From NCBI GenBank assembly GCA_045595425.1, contig JAZOAL010000085.1, positions 1-5,645 on the forward strand: a stretch of 5,645 nt of DNA, read 5' to 3'. Positions 1 through 5,598 of this stretch are shown piece by piece; position 1 is the first letter of the stretch, and every line of letters starts with the position of its first letter. Source of the DNA: SIG710 sp045595425. Lineage in GTDB: Bacteria > Bacillota > Clostridia > Oscillospirales > CAG-272. Both the position numbers and the translations under genes were made by a program. Below the pieces are notes generated by a model. It was given only the letters and a program-made list of their open reading frames with translations, made no database searches and was not told the origin of the DNA.

Positions 1-4
1 ACGG

Positions 5-34
5 AAAAACACACGCGTCTTCTCCGCGTTTTTT
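5..34 (-). terminator. Intrinsic terminator of the tRNA-Arg gene
   Basis: Read on the minus strand, one base after the tRNA CCA end, there is an A-run, a 5-bp stem ACGCG/CGCGT (13-17 with 25-29), a 7-nt loop, and after GTG a run of five T (positions 9-5). The A-run and T-run flank the stem, so the element could also work in the other direction. The stem is short, so this is a moderate call. Confidence 0.55.
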
Positions 35-35
35 G

Positions 36-112
36 TGGCGTCCCTGCCCGGATTCGAACCGGGGGCGTTCCGCTTAGGAGGCGGACCCTCTATCCTGCTG
101 AGGTACAGAGAC
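36..112 (-). tRNA. tRNA-Arg, anticodon CCU (reads AGG)
   Basis: The minus strand folds as a complete cloverleaf. The acceptor stem is GTCTCTG/CAGGGAC (one G-T pair), the D-stem CCTC/GAGG, the anticodon stem TCCGC/GCGGA with loop CTCCTAA (anticodon CCT at positions 34-36), a 5-nt variable loop ACGCC, and the T-arm CCCGG-TTCGAAT-CCGGG. A discriminator G and an encoded CCA follow at positions 39-36. The anticodon CCU is specific for the arginine codon AGG. All invariant bases looked for are present, so the gene should be functional. tRNA-Arg(CCU) genes are frequent targets of tyrosine-recombinase elements, which matters for the accessory genes to the right. Confidence 0.96.
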
Positions 113-126
113 GTGTATGAAATTTT

Positions 127-155
127 ATCAATACTACCGCTTGCCTTTTTGTCAA
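127..155 (-). promoter_or_regulatory. Probable SigA promoter of tRNA-Arg
   Basis: On the minus strand a perfect -35 box TTGACA (155-150) is followed after 16-17 nt by a weak -10 (TATTGA at 133-128, or ATTGAT at 132-127). Transcription would start about 8-10 nt before the mature tRNA 5' end at 112. The -35 box sits in the loop and stem edge of the hairpin at 134-168, so both cannot be used freely at once. Confidence 0.5.
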
Positions 156-168
156 AGGCAAGCGATAG
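134..168 (-). repeat. 15-bp hairpin between the ATPase gene and tRNA-Arg
   Basis: Arms 134-148 and 154-168 pair over 15 bp around a 5-nt loop (149-153); the inner 11 bp are perfect. As minus-strand RNA the one imperfect pair is a G-U wobble, while as plus-strand RNA it would be a C-A mismatch, so the structure favours a minus-strand transcript. It lies downstream of the ATPase gene and could end or protect that mRNA, but the T-tract after it is poor. It overlaps the tRNA -35 box. Confidence 0.6.
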
Positions 169-176
169 ATTATAAC

Positions 177-188
177 CTTAGGAGGCGG
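177..188. repeat. 12-nt direct copy of the tRNA-Arg anticodon arm (possible att remnant)
   Basis: CTTAGGAGGCGG here is identical, and in the same orientation, to positions 73-84 inside tRNA-Arg, which cover the whole anticodon loop and one stem side. Identity stops abruptly at both ends. A core of this size over the anticodon loop resembles a tyrosine-recombinase crossover site. No further tRNA similarity flanks it, so chance or an unrelated role remains possible. Confidence 0.35.
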
Positions 189-241
189 TCGCTCGCTCTG
201 TACGGCTGAACTGCGGAAACATACTTCCTACCGACTTTAAT

Positions 242-270
242 ATTTTACCACAAAGCTTCTCTAAAAGCAA
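242..270 (-). promoter_or_regulatory. Candidate promoter downstream of the ATPase gene
   Basis: On the minus strand TTGCTT (270-265), a 17-nt spacer and TAAAAT (247-242) preceded by TGG form an extended -10 promoter-like site. It starts just after the ATPase stop codon and points to the tRNA; transcription would begin near 235. It could be a distal tRNA promoter or the promoter of a small RNA of about 100 nt ending at the hairpin 134-168. Confidence 0.35.
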
Positions 271-290
271 TAGGAATTTGAAAATTTATT

Positions 291-1658
291 TCAGAATACG
301 ATATCATCGGGATCAAATGCCTTAGATGACATTGAATTTTCGGTTTTTGCAGAATCAGCTTCACTTTCCTCATGATTTAAAGCGACAACGCCGCTTCCGA
401 CGATGTCAGCAAAGGTGGCATTCTCATTCTGCATAAGGATATTGAGCACCGTCATATAGTCGCGGAGCATCTCACGGGGAGTTATCATTGAATCTGCGCC
501 TGCTTTATCAAGACAAATGCCGAGAAACTTTTGCATTTCTTCCTCGCTTATGCGCGGCTGCCAATTATAATTCCGCGCGTAAAGCTTTGTAACTCTGCCG
601 AGAAGAGCGAAAAGCTCTTCATCGGTGAGACGGCGAAGTCTGATAACCGGCCCTATCAGATTTTTATAACCGCCGAGGGCAAAGCGGCTGTCACAGAGAC
701 GACTGCGAAGTGCCTCATAGCTGAAGAGTCCCCTTCTTGTATCTTCAAGGAACTGGGGAGTTCCTCCAAGGATGATATCAAGTCCCTCTGCTCTGCCCTG
801 CAAGGTATCATTGAACATAGAGAGGATCTTTTCGTAATTGTTCTCTCTTGAAACACGGTGGGTTATCTTGTAAAGATTCACACATTCGTCAATGAATATA
901 ACAAGACCGCGATAGCCGATCCTGCGAACGAGGGATGCCCAAATCTTGATAAAATCATACCAGTTTTCATCATCTATTATCACGGAAACCGAAAATCCGA
1001 GAGCATTTCTTGCCTCTGTTTTGGTTGCGAATTCGCCGCGAAGCCAACGCAGGCAAGCACTCTTCTTTTCATCGTCGCCTGAGCTGTAGGCTTTATAATA
1101 TTCGCTCATAACATGAGCAAAGTCAAATCCCCCTACAAGATCCTCCATATCACGAAGAACCTCATATATCCTTTTGCCGAGTTCAGCCGAAAAAGCACTG
1201 CCCGAAGCGTCAATACCTGAAAGAGCCAGCTCTGAACTCAAGCCATCGATCCATCGGGCGATTATCCTTTGCAGGGCACCGCCGTCCGGAGAAGATTTAG
1301 ATGCCATATTCTTTATAAGCTCACGATATGTTGCTATACCGCTTCCGCCGCTTCCGTAAAGTCTTCTTTCAGGAGACAGATCCGCATCCGCCGTTATAAA
1401 ATCTCTCTCCATTGCATAGCCGCGGATAAGCTGCATAAGAAAGCTTTTTCCGCTTCCGTATCTGCCGATAAGGAACCTCATGCTTCCGCATCCTTCGGCA
1501 GTCGACTCAAGATCGGAAAGCAGAGCTGCTATCTCGTCCTCCCTGCCAATAGCAATATAAGGCGCACCGCTTCTCGGAACAACTCCCGCCGAAACCGATG
1601 CAAGGAGTGAGGACAATATTCTCTTCGGAATATTCTGTGTATTATTTATTTCCGGCAT
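291..1658 (-). CDS. BrxC/BrxD-family (DUF2791) P-loop ATPase
   Basis: Predicted cytoplasmic P-loop ATPase of 455 aa, close to the usual size for BrxD-like proteins. Motifs seen: Walker A GRYGSGKS at 65-72; Walker B ending IFIDE at 254-258; a sensor-1-like LGGTPQFLEDTRRG at 297-310, a family hallmark; and a C-terminal TPREMLRDY at 393-401 in the lid region. The family (Pfam former DUF2791) is known from BREX phage-defence systems and from TerB-domain operons, where it is thought to drive DNA or protein remodelling; the exact reaction is unknown. The ATG at 1658 is chosen because GGAGGTG lies 7 nt before it. An ATG at 1685 in the same frame lacks such a site. It overlaps the TerB-like gene by 17 nt, which suggests translational coupling. 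The acidic last 30 residues (EESEADS to DPDDIVF) look disordered. Confidence 0.88.
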   Translation of the reverse strand: MPEINNTQNIPKRILSSLLASVSAGVVPRSGAPYIAIGREDEIAALLSDLESTAEGCGSMRFLIGRYGSGKSFLMQLIRGYAMERDFITADADLSPERRLYGSGGSGIATYRELIKNMASKSSPDGGALQRIIARWIDGLSSELALSGIDASGSAFSAELGKRIYEVLRDMEDLVGGFDFAHVMSEYYKAYSSGDDEKKSACLRWLRGEFATKTEARNALGFSVSVIIDDENWYDFIKIWASLVRRIGYRGLVIFIDECVNLYKITHRVSRENNYEKILSMFNDTLQGRAEGLDIILGGTPQFLEDTRRGLFSYEALRSRLCDSRFALGGYKNLIGPVIRLRRLTDEELFALLGRVTKLYARNYNWQPRISEEEMQKFLGICLDKAGADSMITPREMLRDYMTVLNILMQNENATFADIVGSGVVALNHEESEADSAKTENSMSSKAFDPDDIVF

Positions 1659-3234
1659 TTTCAAACACCTCCGCATAGTCTTCAATAACGGTATAAATAT
1701 TTCCGTCTTTTTGGAGAATTATATCGCCGAATACATCGGCTGAAATTTCATTTATCTCATCTGCAAGAGCATCTGTCATTCTTCCCTTTTCTCTTGATAT
1801 CTCTGCCTGTTTCTCCAAATTTTTGTTAAGAGCAGCCAAGATAAAATCCATATATGGAGAGAGGGCAGCAAACAATCTTTCCTCATCGCTGATGCTTTCA
1901 GAATAATTATCCGATATCGCAAGATGATCAGCAGCGGTCTTATCTGTTACCGAGTCTTCGGTAATATCCTCTTCAAAAGCTTCCACAAGGATCTGCGTGG
2001 TTTTCCACGACTCTTCCTCTATGAGCTTTGCATTCTCAAGAGAAAATTCGCGTTTCGGAACATCATATAACCGATCATATTCATGATGCTCTTCTTTTTT
2101 TGGGGCCCGCTTCCCGGGAAGATTATTATCCATGTATTCATCAATGCACTTTCGAACATCAACGGGCAGTGAATATATCGTGAGCCTTGATTTTACGCCG
2201 ATATATGCGCGAATCCGGTTTTCAATATGCTTTATTACATCGGTAATAAGAAAACGCATCTCATGAGATCTTGCAATCGAACAATAACGAACCTCTATAC
2301 GGCATTTTACCGACGGTGTACATAACGCCCCCGAAAAAGCATCTCGTTTCAGCTCACCCGAACCGACAAAGATTCCCTGTTTACCGCGAAAGGCAGCAAG
2401 AACAGCTCTTAAAGCACCGATGACATGCTTTTCATACAGCGGAATATTTTCGCTTGTGGCAAATTTACTCTTGCGCCAGTCATAGTTTGTGCAAAGCTCA
2501 AGCAATGCCCTTGCAAGGTCTTCACCGAGAAAAATATCCTCTTCACTCTTATGGGCACATATAAACAGTTCCTTGACAGCGGCAGATTCAAGCGCCGTAT
2601 TAAATGCCTCCCCCAGCTCATCAGCACTCGGTGCAAGATGATTTATGAAGCAGTAATCGGTTATCCACTCTTTCATAAGGGGATCAAGCTTTGGGTATTT
2701 TGCGCGATAACTCCGCCACACAAACGAAAGCTGCGAGAGAGCGTACTCTTTCTTCGGCTCAACATTGATAAGCTCGAAAATATATAAAAGAACATAGCTG
2801 TATGACGCATTTATCATTCGCCCTTGCTGAAGCTCGCTTCGCATATAAAAATAGAACTCCAGCTGCTCTATATCAAGCTGTGAATACTGGGGAACCCATG
2901 AAAAAAACGATGGCTCGGGGCATTCGCTTCCGCCTATGTCGAGATACCTCATACCGTCCTCATAAAAAGCGGAATAATAGCAAAAATCATTTCTTTTGAA
3001 TATTTTTACCTTTTTTATGAAGGGATTTTCGGGTGTATACTCATCATCCGGCTCGGGATCCTTTTCCGTATGGGGCGCAAAGGTCAGTTTGCTTTGTGCC
3101 GGATCGCCAGGTCGCATTTCAATGGTGGTCAGCTTGTCATATGAAGTGCTTTCCTTAGCGGTAAAAATAATCTCAACAGGATTTGTATCATAGGTATGAG
3201 CGCGGAAAACCGCCAGCGTTTTCTTTTGCGGCAA
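1642..3234 (-). CDS. TerB-N/TerB-C domain protein
   Basis: Cytoplasmic protein of 530 aa counted from TTG at 3234, with no signal peptide or membrane segment. A TerB-N domain lies at about 75-250; its core is the aromatic motif FFSWVPQYSQLDIEQLEFYFY at 110-130, followed by ASYSYVLLYIFELIN (143-157). A charged linker (370-450) leads to a TerB-C domain at about 400-526, marked by ADEINEISADVFGD (491-504) and EDY (518-520). These domains are known from tellurite-resistance-related and predicted DNA-processing operons that also hold a DUF2791 ATPase, as here; biochemical function is unproven. The stop codon overlaps the ATPase start. The TTG has no ribosome binding site. The frame stays open upstream, encoding DILDDFWDIDKL, and a strong site points to ATC at 3291, giving 549 aa. 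I think the longer form is real; 3234 is the conservative limit. Confidence 0.85.
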   Translation of the reverse strand: MPQKKTLAVFRAHTYDTNPVEIIFTAKESTSYDKLTTIEMRPGDPAQSKLTFAPHTEKDPEPDDEYTPENPFIKKVKIFKRNDFCYYSAFYEDGMRYLDIGGSECPEPSFFSWVPQYSQLDIEQLEFYFYMRSELQQGRMINASYSYVLLYIFELINVEPKKEYALSQLSFVWRSYRAKYPKLDPLMKEWITDYCFINHLAPSADELGEAFNTALESAAVKELFICAHKSEEDIFLGEDLARALLELCTNYDWRKSKFATSENIPLYEKHVIGALRAVLAAFRGKQGIFVGSGELKRDAFSGALCTPSVKCRIEVRYCSIARSHEMRFLITDVIKHIENRIRAYIGVKSRLTIYSLPVDVRKCIDEYMDNNLPGKRAPKKEEHHEYDRLYDVPKREFSLENAKLIEEESWKTTQILVEAFEEDITEDSVTDKTAADHLAISDNYSESISDEERLFAALSPYMDFILAALNKNLEKQAEISREKGRMTDALADEINEISADVFGDIILQKDGNIYTVIEDYAEVFENAGNK

Positions 3235-3288
3235 AAGCTTATCGATATCCCAAAAATCATCAAGGATATCTTTTTTCTTTTCCTGATC

Positions 3289-3307
3289 GATGCGCTCACC
3301 CCCTTTT
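3289..3307 (-). promoter_or_regulatory. Ribosome binding site followed by an in-frame ATC start candidate
   Basis: AAGGGGGTGA (3305-3296) matches the anti-Shine-Dalgarno complement AAGGAGGTGA with one change. It places an in-frame ATC (3291-3289) at 7 nt from the G-run, ideal spacing. No ATG, GTG or TTG occurs in this frame between the upstream TGA (3330) and TTG 3234. A GTG at 3299-3297 is in another frame and lies inside the binding site itself. The leader would be about 25 nt long from the promoter at 3322-3350. Confidence 0.6.
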
Positions 3308-3321
3308 ATGGTTATTAGATT

Positions 3322-3350
3322 ATTATATCATTCCAAAAACTCTTTGTCAA
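3322..3350 (-). promoter_or_regulatory. Consensus SigA promoter of the TerB-ATPase operon
   Basis: The minus strand shows TTGACA (3350-3345), a 17-nt spacer and TATAAT (3327-3322), with TGA before the -10 box as an extended -10. Both boxes match the consensus exactly and an AT-rich stretch lies upstream. Start of transcription is expected near 3315. Such a promoter suggests strong basal transcription unless a repressor intervenes. Confidence 0.88.
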
Positions 3351-3389
3351 TAAAAATTAACCTCAGAATCAGCTTTTTCTAAAAAATAT

Positions 3390-3412
3390 TGACATTTATA
3401 AATTATGTGTCA
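3390..3412. repeat. Operator-like inverted repeat TGACA-N13-TGTCA
   Basis: TGACA (3390-3394) and TGTCA (3408-3412) form an inverted repeat with an AT-rich 13-nt centre, about 40 nt upstream of the -35 box of the TerB operon promoter. It could bind a dimeric regulator. It also contains a weak minus-strand promoter-like pair (CTGACA, 17 nt, AATATT). Short arms make this a tentative call. Confidence 0.25.
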
Positions 3413-3450
3413 GCCTTGTATGACCGTTTTTTCATAGCTCTGCTTAAGGT

Positions 3451-3501
3451 AAGGCAACAAATAATCCCATCAAAAATTTTGATGGGATTATTTGTTGCCT
3501 T
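3451..3501 (-). terminator. Perfect 25-bp hairpin ending the suf operon
   Basis: Arms 3451-3475 and 3477-3501 are exact reverse complements around a single central A. The GC-rich core TCCCATC/GATGGGA is flanked by an A-rich arm and a U-rich arm (TTATTTGTT), the layout of a bidirectional intrinsic terminator. It begins 18 nt after the SufB-like stop codon. It also insulates the TerB operon promoter from suf read-through. Confidence 0.75.
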
Positions 3502-3519
3502 TATTCGGCCGCTATCGTT

Positions 3520-4446
3520 TTATTTAAGAAAACCGTTTACGATCTGCTCTTCGGCTTCCTCTTCGGTAAGTCCGAGAGTCATCAGCTTTATGAGCTGTTC
3601 GCCTGCGATCTTGCCGATTGCCGCCTCATGTATAAGGCTTGCCTCCGTGCTGTTCGCCATGATCTCGGGGATCGCACTCACGCTTGCGTTATCCATAATG
3701 ATAGCATCACATTCGGTATGACCTGCGCACTTGTTATTTCCGTTTATCTTGGAAATAAATATTTGGTGAGATGTATCCTTTGCAACGCTTCTCGAAACAA
3801 CATTTGTGCTGGAATCCTCGCCGTCAAGATCGACCTTAAATTCGGTTCTCGCATACTGTGCGCCGTGAGTCATCAGCTTTTCATGAATTATCAGAGTTGC
3901 ATCCTTCTCAAGACGGGCATTTGTAATACGGTTGGTGAAATCGATACCTTTTATCTGGGTAGTCTCCATCTCCATGCTGCTTCCCTCGGAAAGATTTATG
4001 ATAGTGGTGGGATTCATGACGTTCTCACCGCCTGCCTCTTCCTTGCCGCCCTCGCCATAATGCTTTTCAATGTATTTCAGCTTGGAGTTTTTGCCCACGA
4101 AAAAGCTGTGAATACCGTCATGGCTTGATTTTTCCGAGCCGCAATTATGAATTCCGCAGCCCGCAACTATAGTAACATCGCAATCCTCACCGATATGAAA
4201 ATCATTATAAACAAGGTCGTCAAGACCCGTTTCACTTATTATAACGGGAATATGGACTTTTTCGCCCTTAGTTCCGCTTTTTATGAAAATATCGATACCG
4301 GATTTGTCCTTTTTAGTGACAATATCGATGTTTTCAGTGGTATTTCTGGAGCTAAGCGCGCCGTTTGCGCGGATATTATATGCACCTTCGGGAATAGCAT
4401 TGATCCCCGCAATATTCTGAAGCAAATTTTTCTGTATCAGATCCAT
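3520..4446 (-). CDS. sufB: SufB/SufD-family Fe-S scaffold (SmsB type)
   Basis: Scaffold subunit for Fe-S cluster assembly, acting with the SufC ATPase encoded just upstream; cytoplasmic. At 308 aa it is much shorter than E. coli SufB (about 495 aa) and has the size of the single SufB/D-like partner of minimal two-gene systems. The beta-helix region includes AGCGIHNCG (95-103). Near the C terminus C246 (in TECDAI) and the pair H273-E274 (in SLIHEAAIGKI) are spaced as the catalytic Cys405 and His433/Glu434 of E. coli SufB, judged from memory of the alignment. The end LGLTEEEAEEQIVNGFL is typical of the family. The ATG at 4446 has AAGGAGG 7 nt before it, overlapping the sufC stop codon, so the genes are translationally linked. 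With only one such gene it probably forms a homodimer scaffold. Confidence 0.9.
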   Translation of the reverse strand: MDLIQKNLLQNIAGINAIPEGAYNIRANGALSSRNTTENIDIVTKKDKSGIDIFIKSGTKGEKVHIPVIISETGLDDLVYNDFHIGEDCDVTIVAGCGIHNCGSEKSSHDGIHSFFVGKNSKLKYIEKHYGEGGKEEAGGENVMNPTTIINLSEGSSMEMETTQIKGIDFTNRITNARLEKDATLIIHEKLMTHGAQYARTEFKVDLDGEDSSTNVVSRSVAKDTSHQIFISKINGNNKCAGHTECDAIIMDNASVSAIPEIMANSTEASLIHEAAIGKIAGEQLIKLMTLGLTEEEAEEQIVNGFLK

Positions 4447-4458
4447 GTCCTTCCCTCC

Positions 4459-5184
4459 TTAAACAGCCTTATCGGTGAGCACCTTGCAGGCTCCCGAAGC
4501 AGTCATCATATCGGGTAGAATTTCCTCTTTGGTTCCCACCTTATCCAGCTTACCGCCGGCAATGACGATGATCTTATCCGCAATATTGAGGATTCGCTCC
4601 TGGTGAGAAATGATCATGATGGAACCGTTTATATTATCGTGCATCTTCTCAAAAACATTGATGAGATTATTGAAGCTCCAAAGGTCAATACCTGCCTCGG
4701 GCTCATCAAAAACAGATATCTTTGTGCCGCGCGCAATGATCATGGCGATCTCGATCCTTTTAAGCTCGCCGCCCGAAAGACTGGCATTCACTTCCCTATC
4801 TATATAATCTCTCGCGCAAAGCCCCACCTCGGAAAGATACCCACAAGCCTCGGCAACGCTTATTTCTTTGCCTGCGGCAAGGGTTATCAGATCCTTGACG
4901 GTCAAGCCCTTAAAGCGCACGGGCTGTTGAAAAGCAAAGCTTATACCCCTTTTGGCGCGCTCTGTTATCGAAAGCTCTGTTATATCCTCTCCGTCAAGAA
5001 TTATTCTGCCTGAGGTTGGTTTGTAAATACCCGCAATTATCTTTGCAAGAGTGGATTTGCCGCCACCGTTCGGCCCCGTTATCGCTACAAATCGCTCATT
5101 TATATCGAAACTAACATCTTTTATTATTTCTTTTTCCGTGCCGTTGTCGTCAACAACGTAGTAAATATTCTTTAGTTGAAGCAT
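4459..5184 (-). CDS. sufC: SufC-type ABC ATPase of Fe-S assembly
   Basis: Soluble ABC ATPase (241 aa) that powers Fe-S cluster assembly on the SufB-like scaffold. Motifs: Walker A GPNGGGKST at 37-45; Q-loop FQQP at 85-88, followed by VRFKGLTV; signature LSGGE at 136-140; Walker B and D-loop VFDEPEAGID at 158-167; switch histidine H194 in ISHQER. FQQP and DEPEAGID are typical of SufC-like ATPases rather than transporter ATPases, and no membrane protein gene is nearby. The ATG at 5184 is chosen because AAAGGA lies 6 nt upstream; an in-frame ATG at 5211 has no such site. It is first in a two-gene operon with the scaffold 12 nt downstream, read from the promoter at 5339-5367 through a long leader. 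Family assignment is secure. Confidence 0.93.
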   Translation of the reverse strand: MLQLKNIYYVVDDNGTEKEIIKDVSFDINERFVAITGPNGGGKSTLAKIIAGIYKPTSGRIILDGEDITELSITERAKRGISFAFQQPVRFKGLTVKDLITLAAGKEISVAEACGYLSEVGLCARDYIDREVNASLSGGELKRIEIAMIIARGTKISVFDEPEAGIDLWSFNNLINVFEKMHDNINGSIMIISHQERILNIADKIIVIAGGKLDKVGTKEEILPDMMTASGACKVLTDKAV

Positions 5185-5332
5185 TTTTTGTCCTTTCCTT
5201 TCTGAAATCATTATATTAAATCATAAAGCAAAAATGCTTGCTCGCATGGGCATTTTGCAAAGCCTTCAATACCGCAGGCTCACAGCAGCGAGCACAGTGC
5301 GAAACCCAAAGGCTTGCAGGGCAAGACTTTCT
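5185..5332 (-). promoter_or_regulatory. Structured 5' leader of the suf operon
   Basis: About 148 nt separate the predicted transcription start (near 5332) from sufC. As minus-strand RNA, TGCAAGCCTT (5318-5309) pairs over 10 bp with 5266-5256, with one bulged U, enclosing CGCA/TGCG and GCTC/GAGC stems. A second hairpin joins 5258-5250 with 5237-5228 (9 bp, one bulge). The two compete for the TGC at 5256-5258, so they may be alternative folds. I do not recognise a known riboswitch or T-box motif. This is a candidate regulatory leader. Confidence 0.45.
5221..5253 (-). CDS. Possible 10-codon leader peptide in the suf leader
   Basis: A short frame ATG to TGA encodes MPMRASIFAL, with GAAGG about 9 nt before the start. 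It covers the second leader hairpin almost entirely, so a translating ribosome would prevent that fold, an attenuation-like layout. There is no run of a single amino acid codon that would name a signal, and a frame this short is easily found by chance. Confidence 0.2.
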   Translation of the reverse strand: MPMRASIFAL

Positions 5333-5338
5333 GCGGAT

Positions 5339-5367
5339 ATTATATCACACACAAACTGATTTTTCAA
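5339..5367 (-). promoter_or_regulatory. SigA promoter of the sufC-sufB operon
   Basis: The minus strand shows TTGAAA (5367-5362), a 17-nt spacer and TATAAT (5344-5339), preceded by TGA as an extended -10. Transcription should start near 5332. The -10 is perfect and the -35 has one mismatch, so the promoter is expected to be strong. Confidence 0.82.
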
Positions 5368-5398
5368 GTATTTAATTCTATTTGGTTCTTTTTTTACG

Positions 5399-5450
5399 AG
5401 TAATTTCTCAAAGTAAGCTGCACATTGTAAATTACTTTTGAAAATTTACT
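5399..5450. repeat. Overlapping GTAA/TTAC inverted repeats upstream of the suf promoter
   Basis: Several arms overlap: AGTAATTT (5399-5406) with AAATTACT (5429-5436), AAAGTAA (5410-5416) with TTACTTT (5432-5438), and GTAAATT (5427-5433) with AATTTAC (5443-5449). They begin about 30 nt upstream of the -35 box. The cluster resembles an operator region for a dimeric regulator, though AT-rich DNA yields such repeats easily. Confidence 0.3.
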
Positions 5451-5547
5451 TGTCGAAAATGAAATGTTTTTGTAATACTATAATGTAGTTTTGTCAATGA
5501 TGTGAGACTAAAAAAAGTAAAAATAAAAGTAACGAGTTTTGTTAGAT

Positions 5548-5598
5548 GCTTTTGCAGGGGGAAGGAGGGGCGAAGCCCCGAGTGAAGACTGCAAAAGC
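5548..5598. repeat. Nested GC-rich hairpin element
   Basis: The outer stem GCTTTTGCAG (5548-5557) pairs exactly with CTGCAAAAGC (5589-5598). Inside it GGGGC-GAA-GCCCC (5567-5579) forms a tight second hairpin. No T-run follows on either strand, so it is not a standard terminator. The compact nested shape and GC-rich content unlike its AT-rich left flank suggest a dispersed palindromic repeat or a structured RNA end. Confidence 0.5.

Noticed and set aside
169..174. TATAAT upstream of tRNA-Arg on the minus strand
   Set aside because: No -35 box at proper distance, and transcription would have to cross the 15-bp hairpin.
2425..2787. 120-codon open frame on the plus strand
   Set aside because: Opposite the TerB-like gene; the protein is not recognisable and lacks a ribosome binding site.
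3297..3299. GTG as start of the TerB-like gene
   Set aside because: It is in a different frame and lies inside the ribosome binding site, so it would need a frameshift.
3389..3394. TTGACA on the plus strand
   Set aside because: No -10 box at 15-19 nt, and no plus-strand gene follows.
3628..4128. 166-codon open frame on the plus strand
   Set aside because: It lies entirely opposite the SufB-like gene, has no ribosome binding site, and its protein has no family features; it is an antisense shadow.
4603..5013. 136-codon open frame on the plus strand
   Set aside because: Antisense to sufC, whose motifs are complete; no start signals of its own.
5210..5215. TATAAT just upstream of sufC on the minus strand
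   Set aside because: No -35-like hexamer at 16-18 nt upstream; the promoter at 5339-5367 is far better.
5185..5332. T-box or known riboswitch in the suf leader
   Set aside because: No T-box AGGGTGG-type motif, and no recognised riboswitch core was found by eye.
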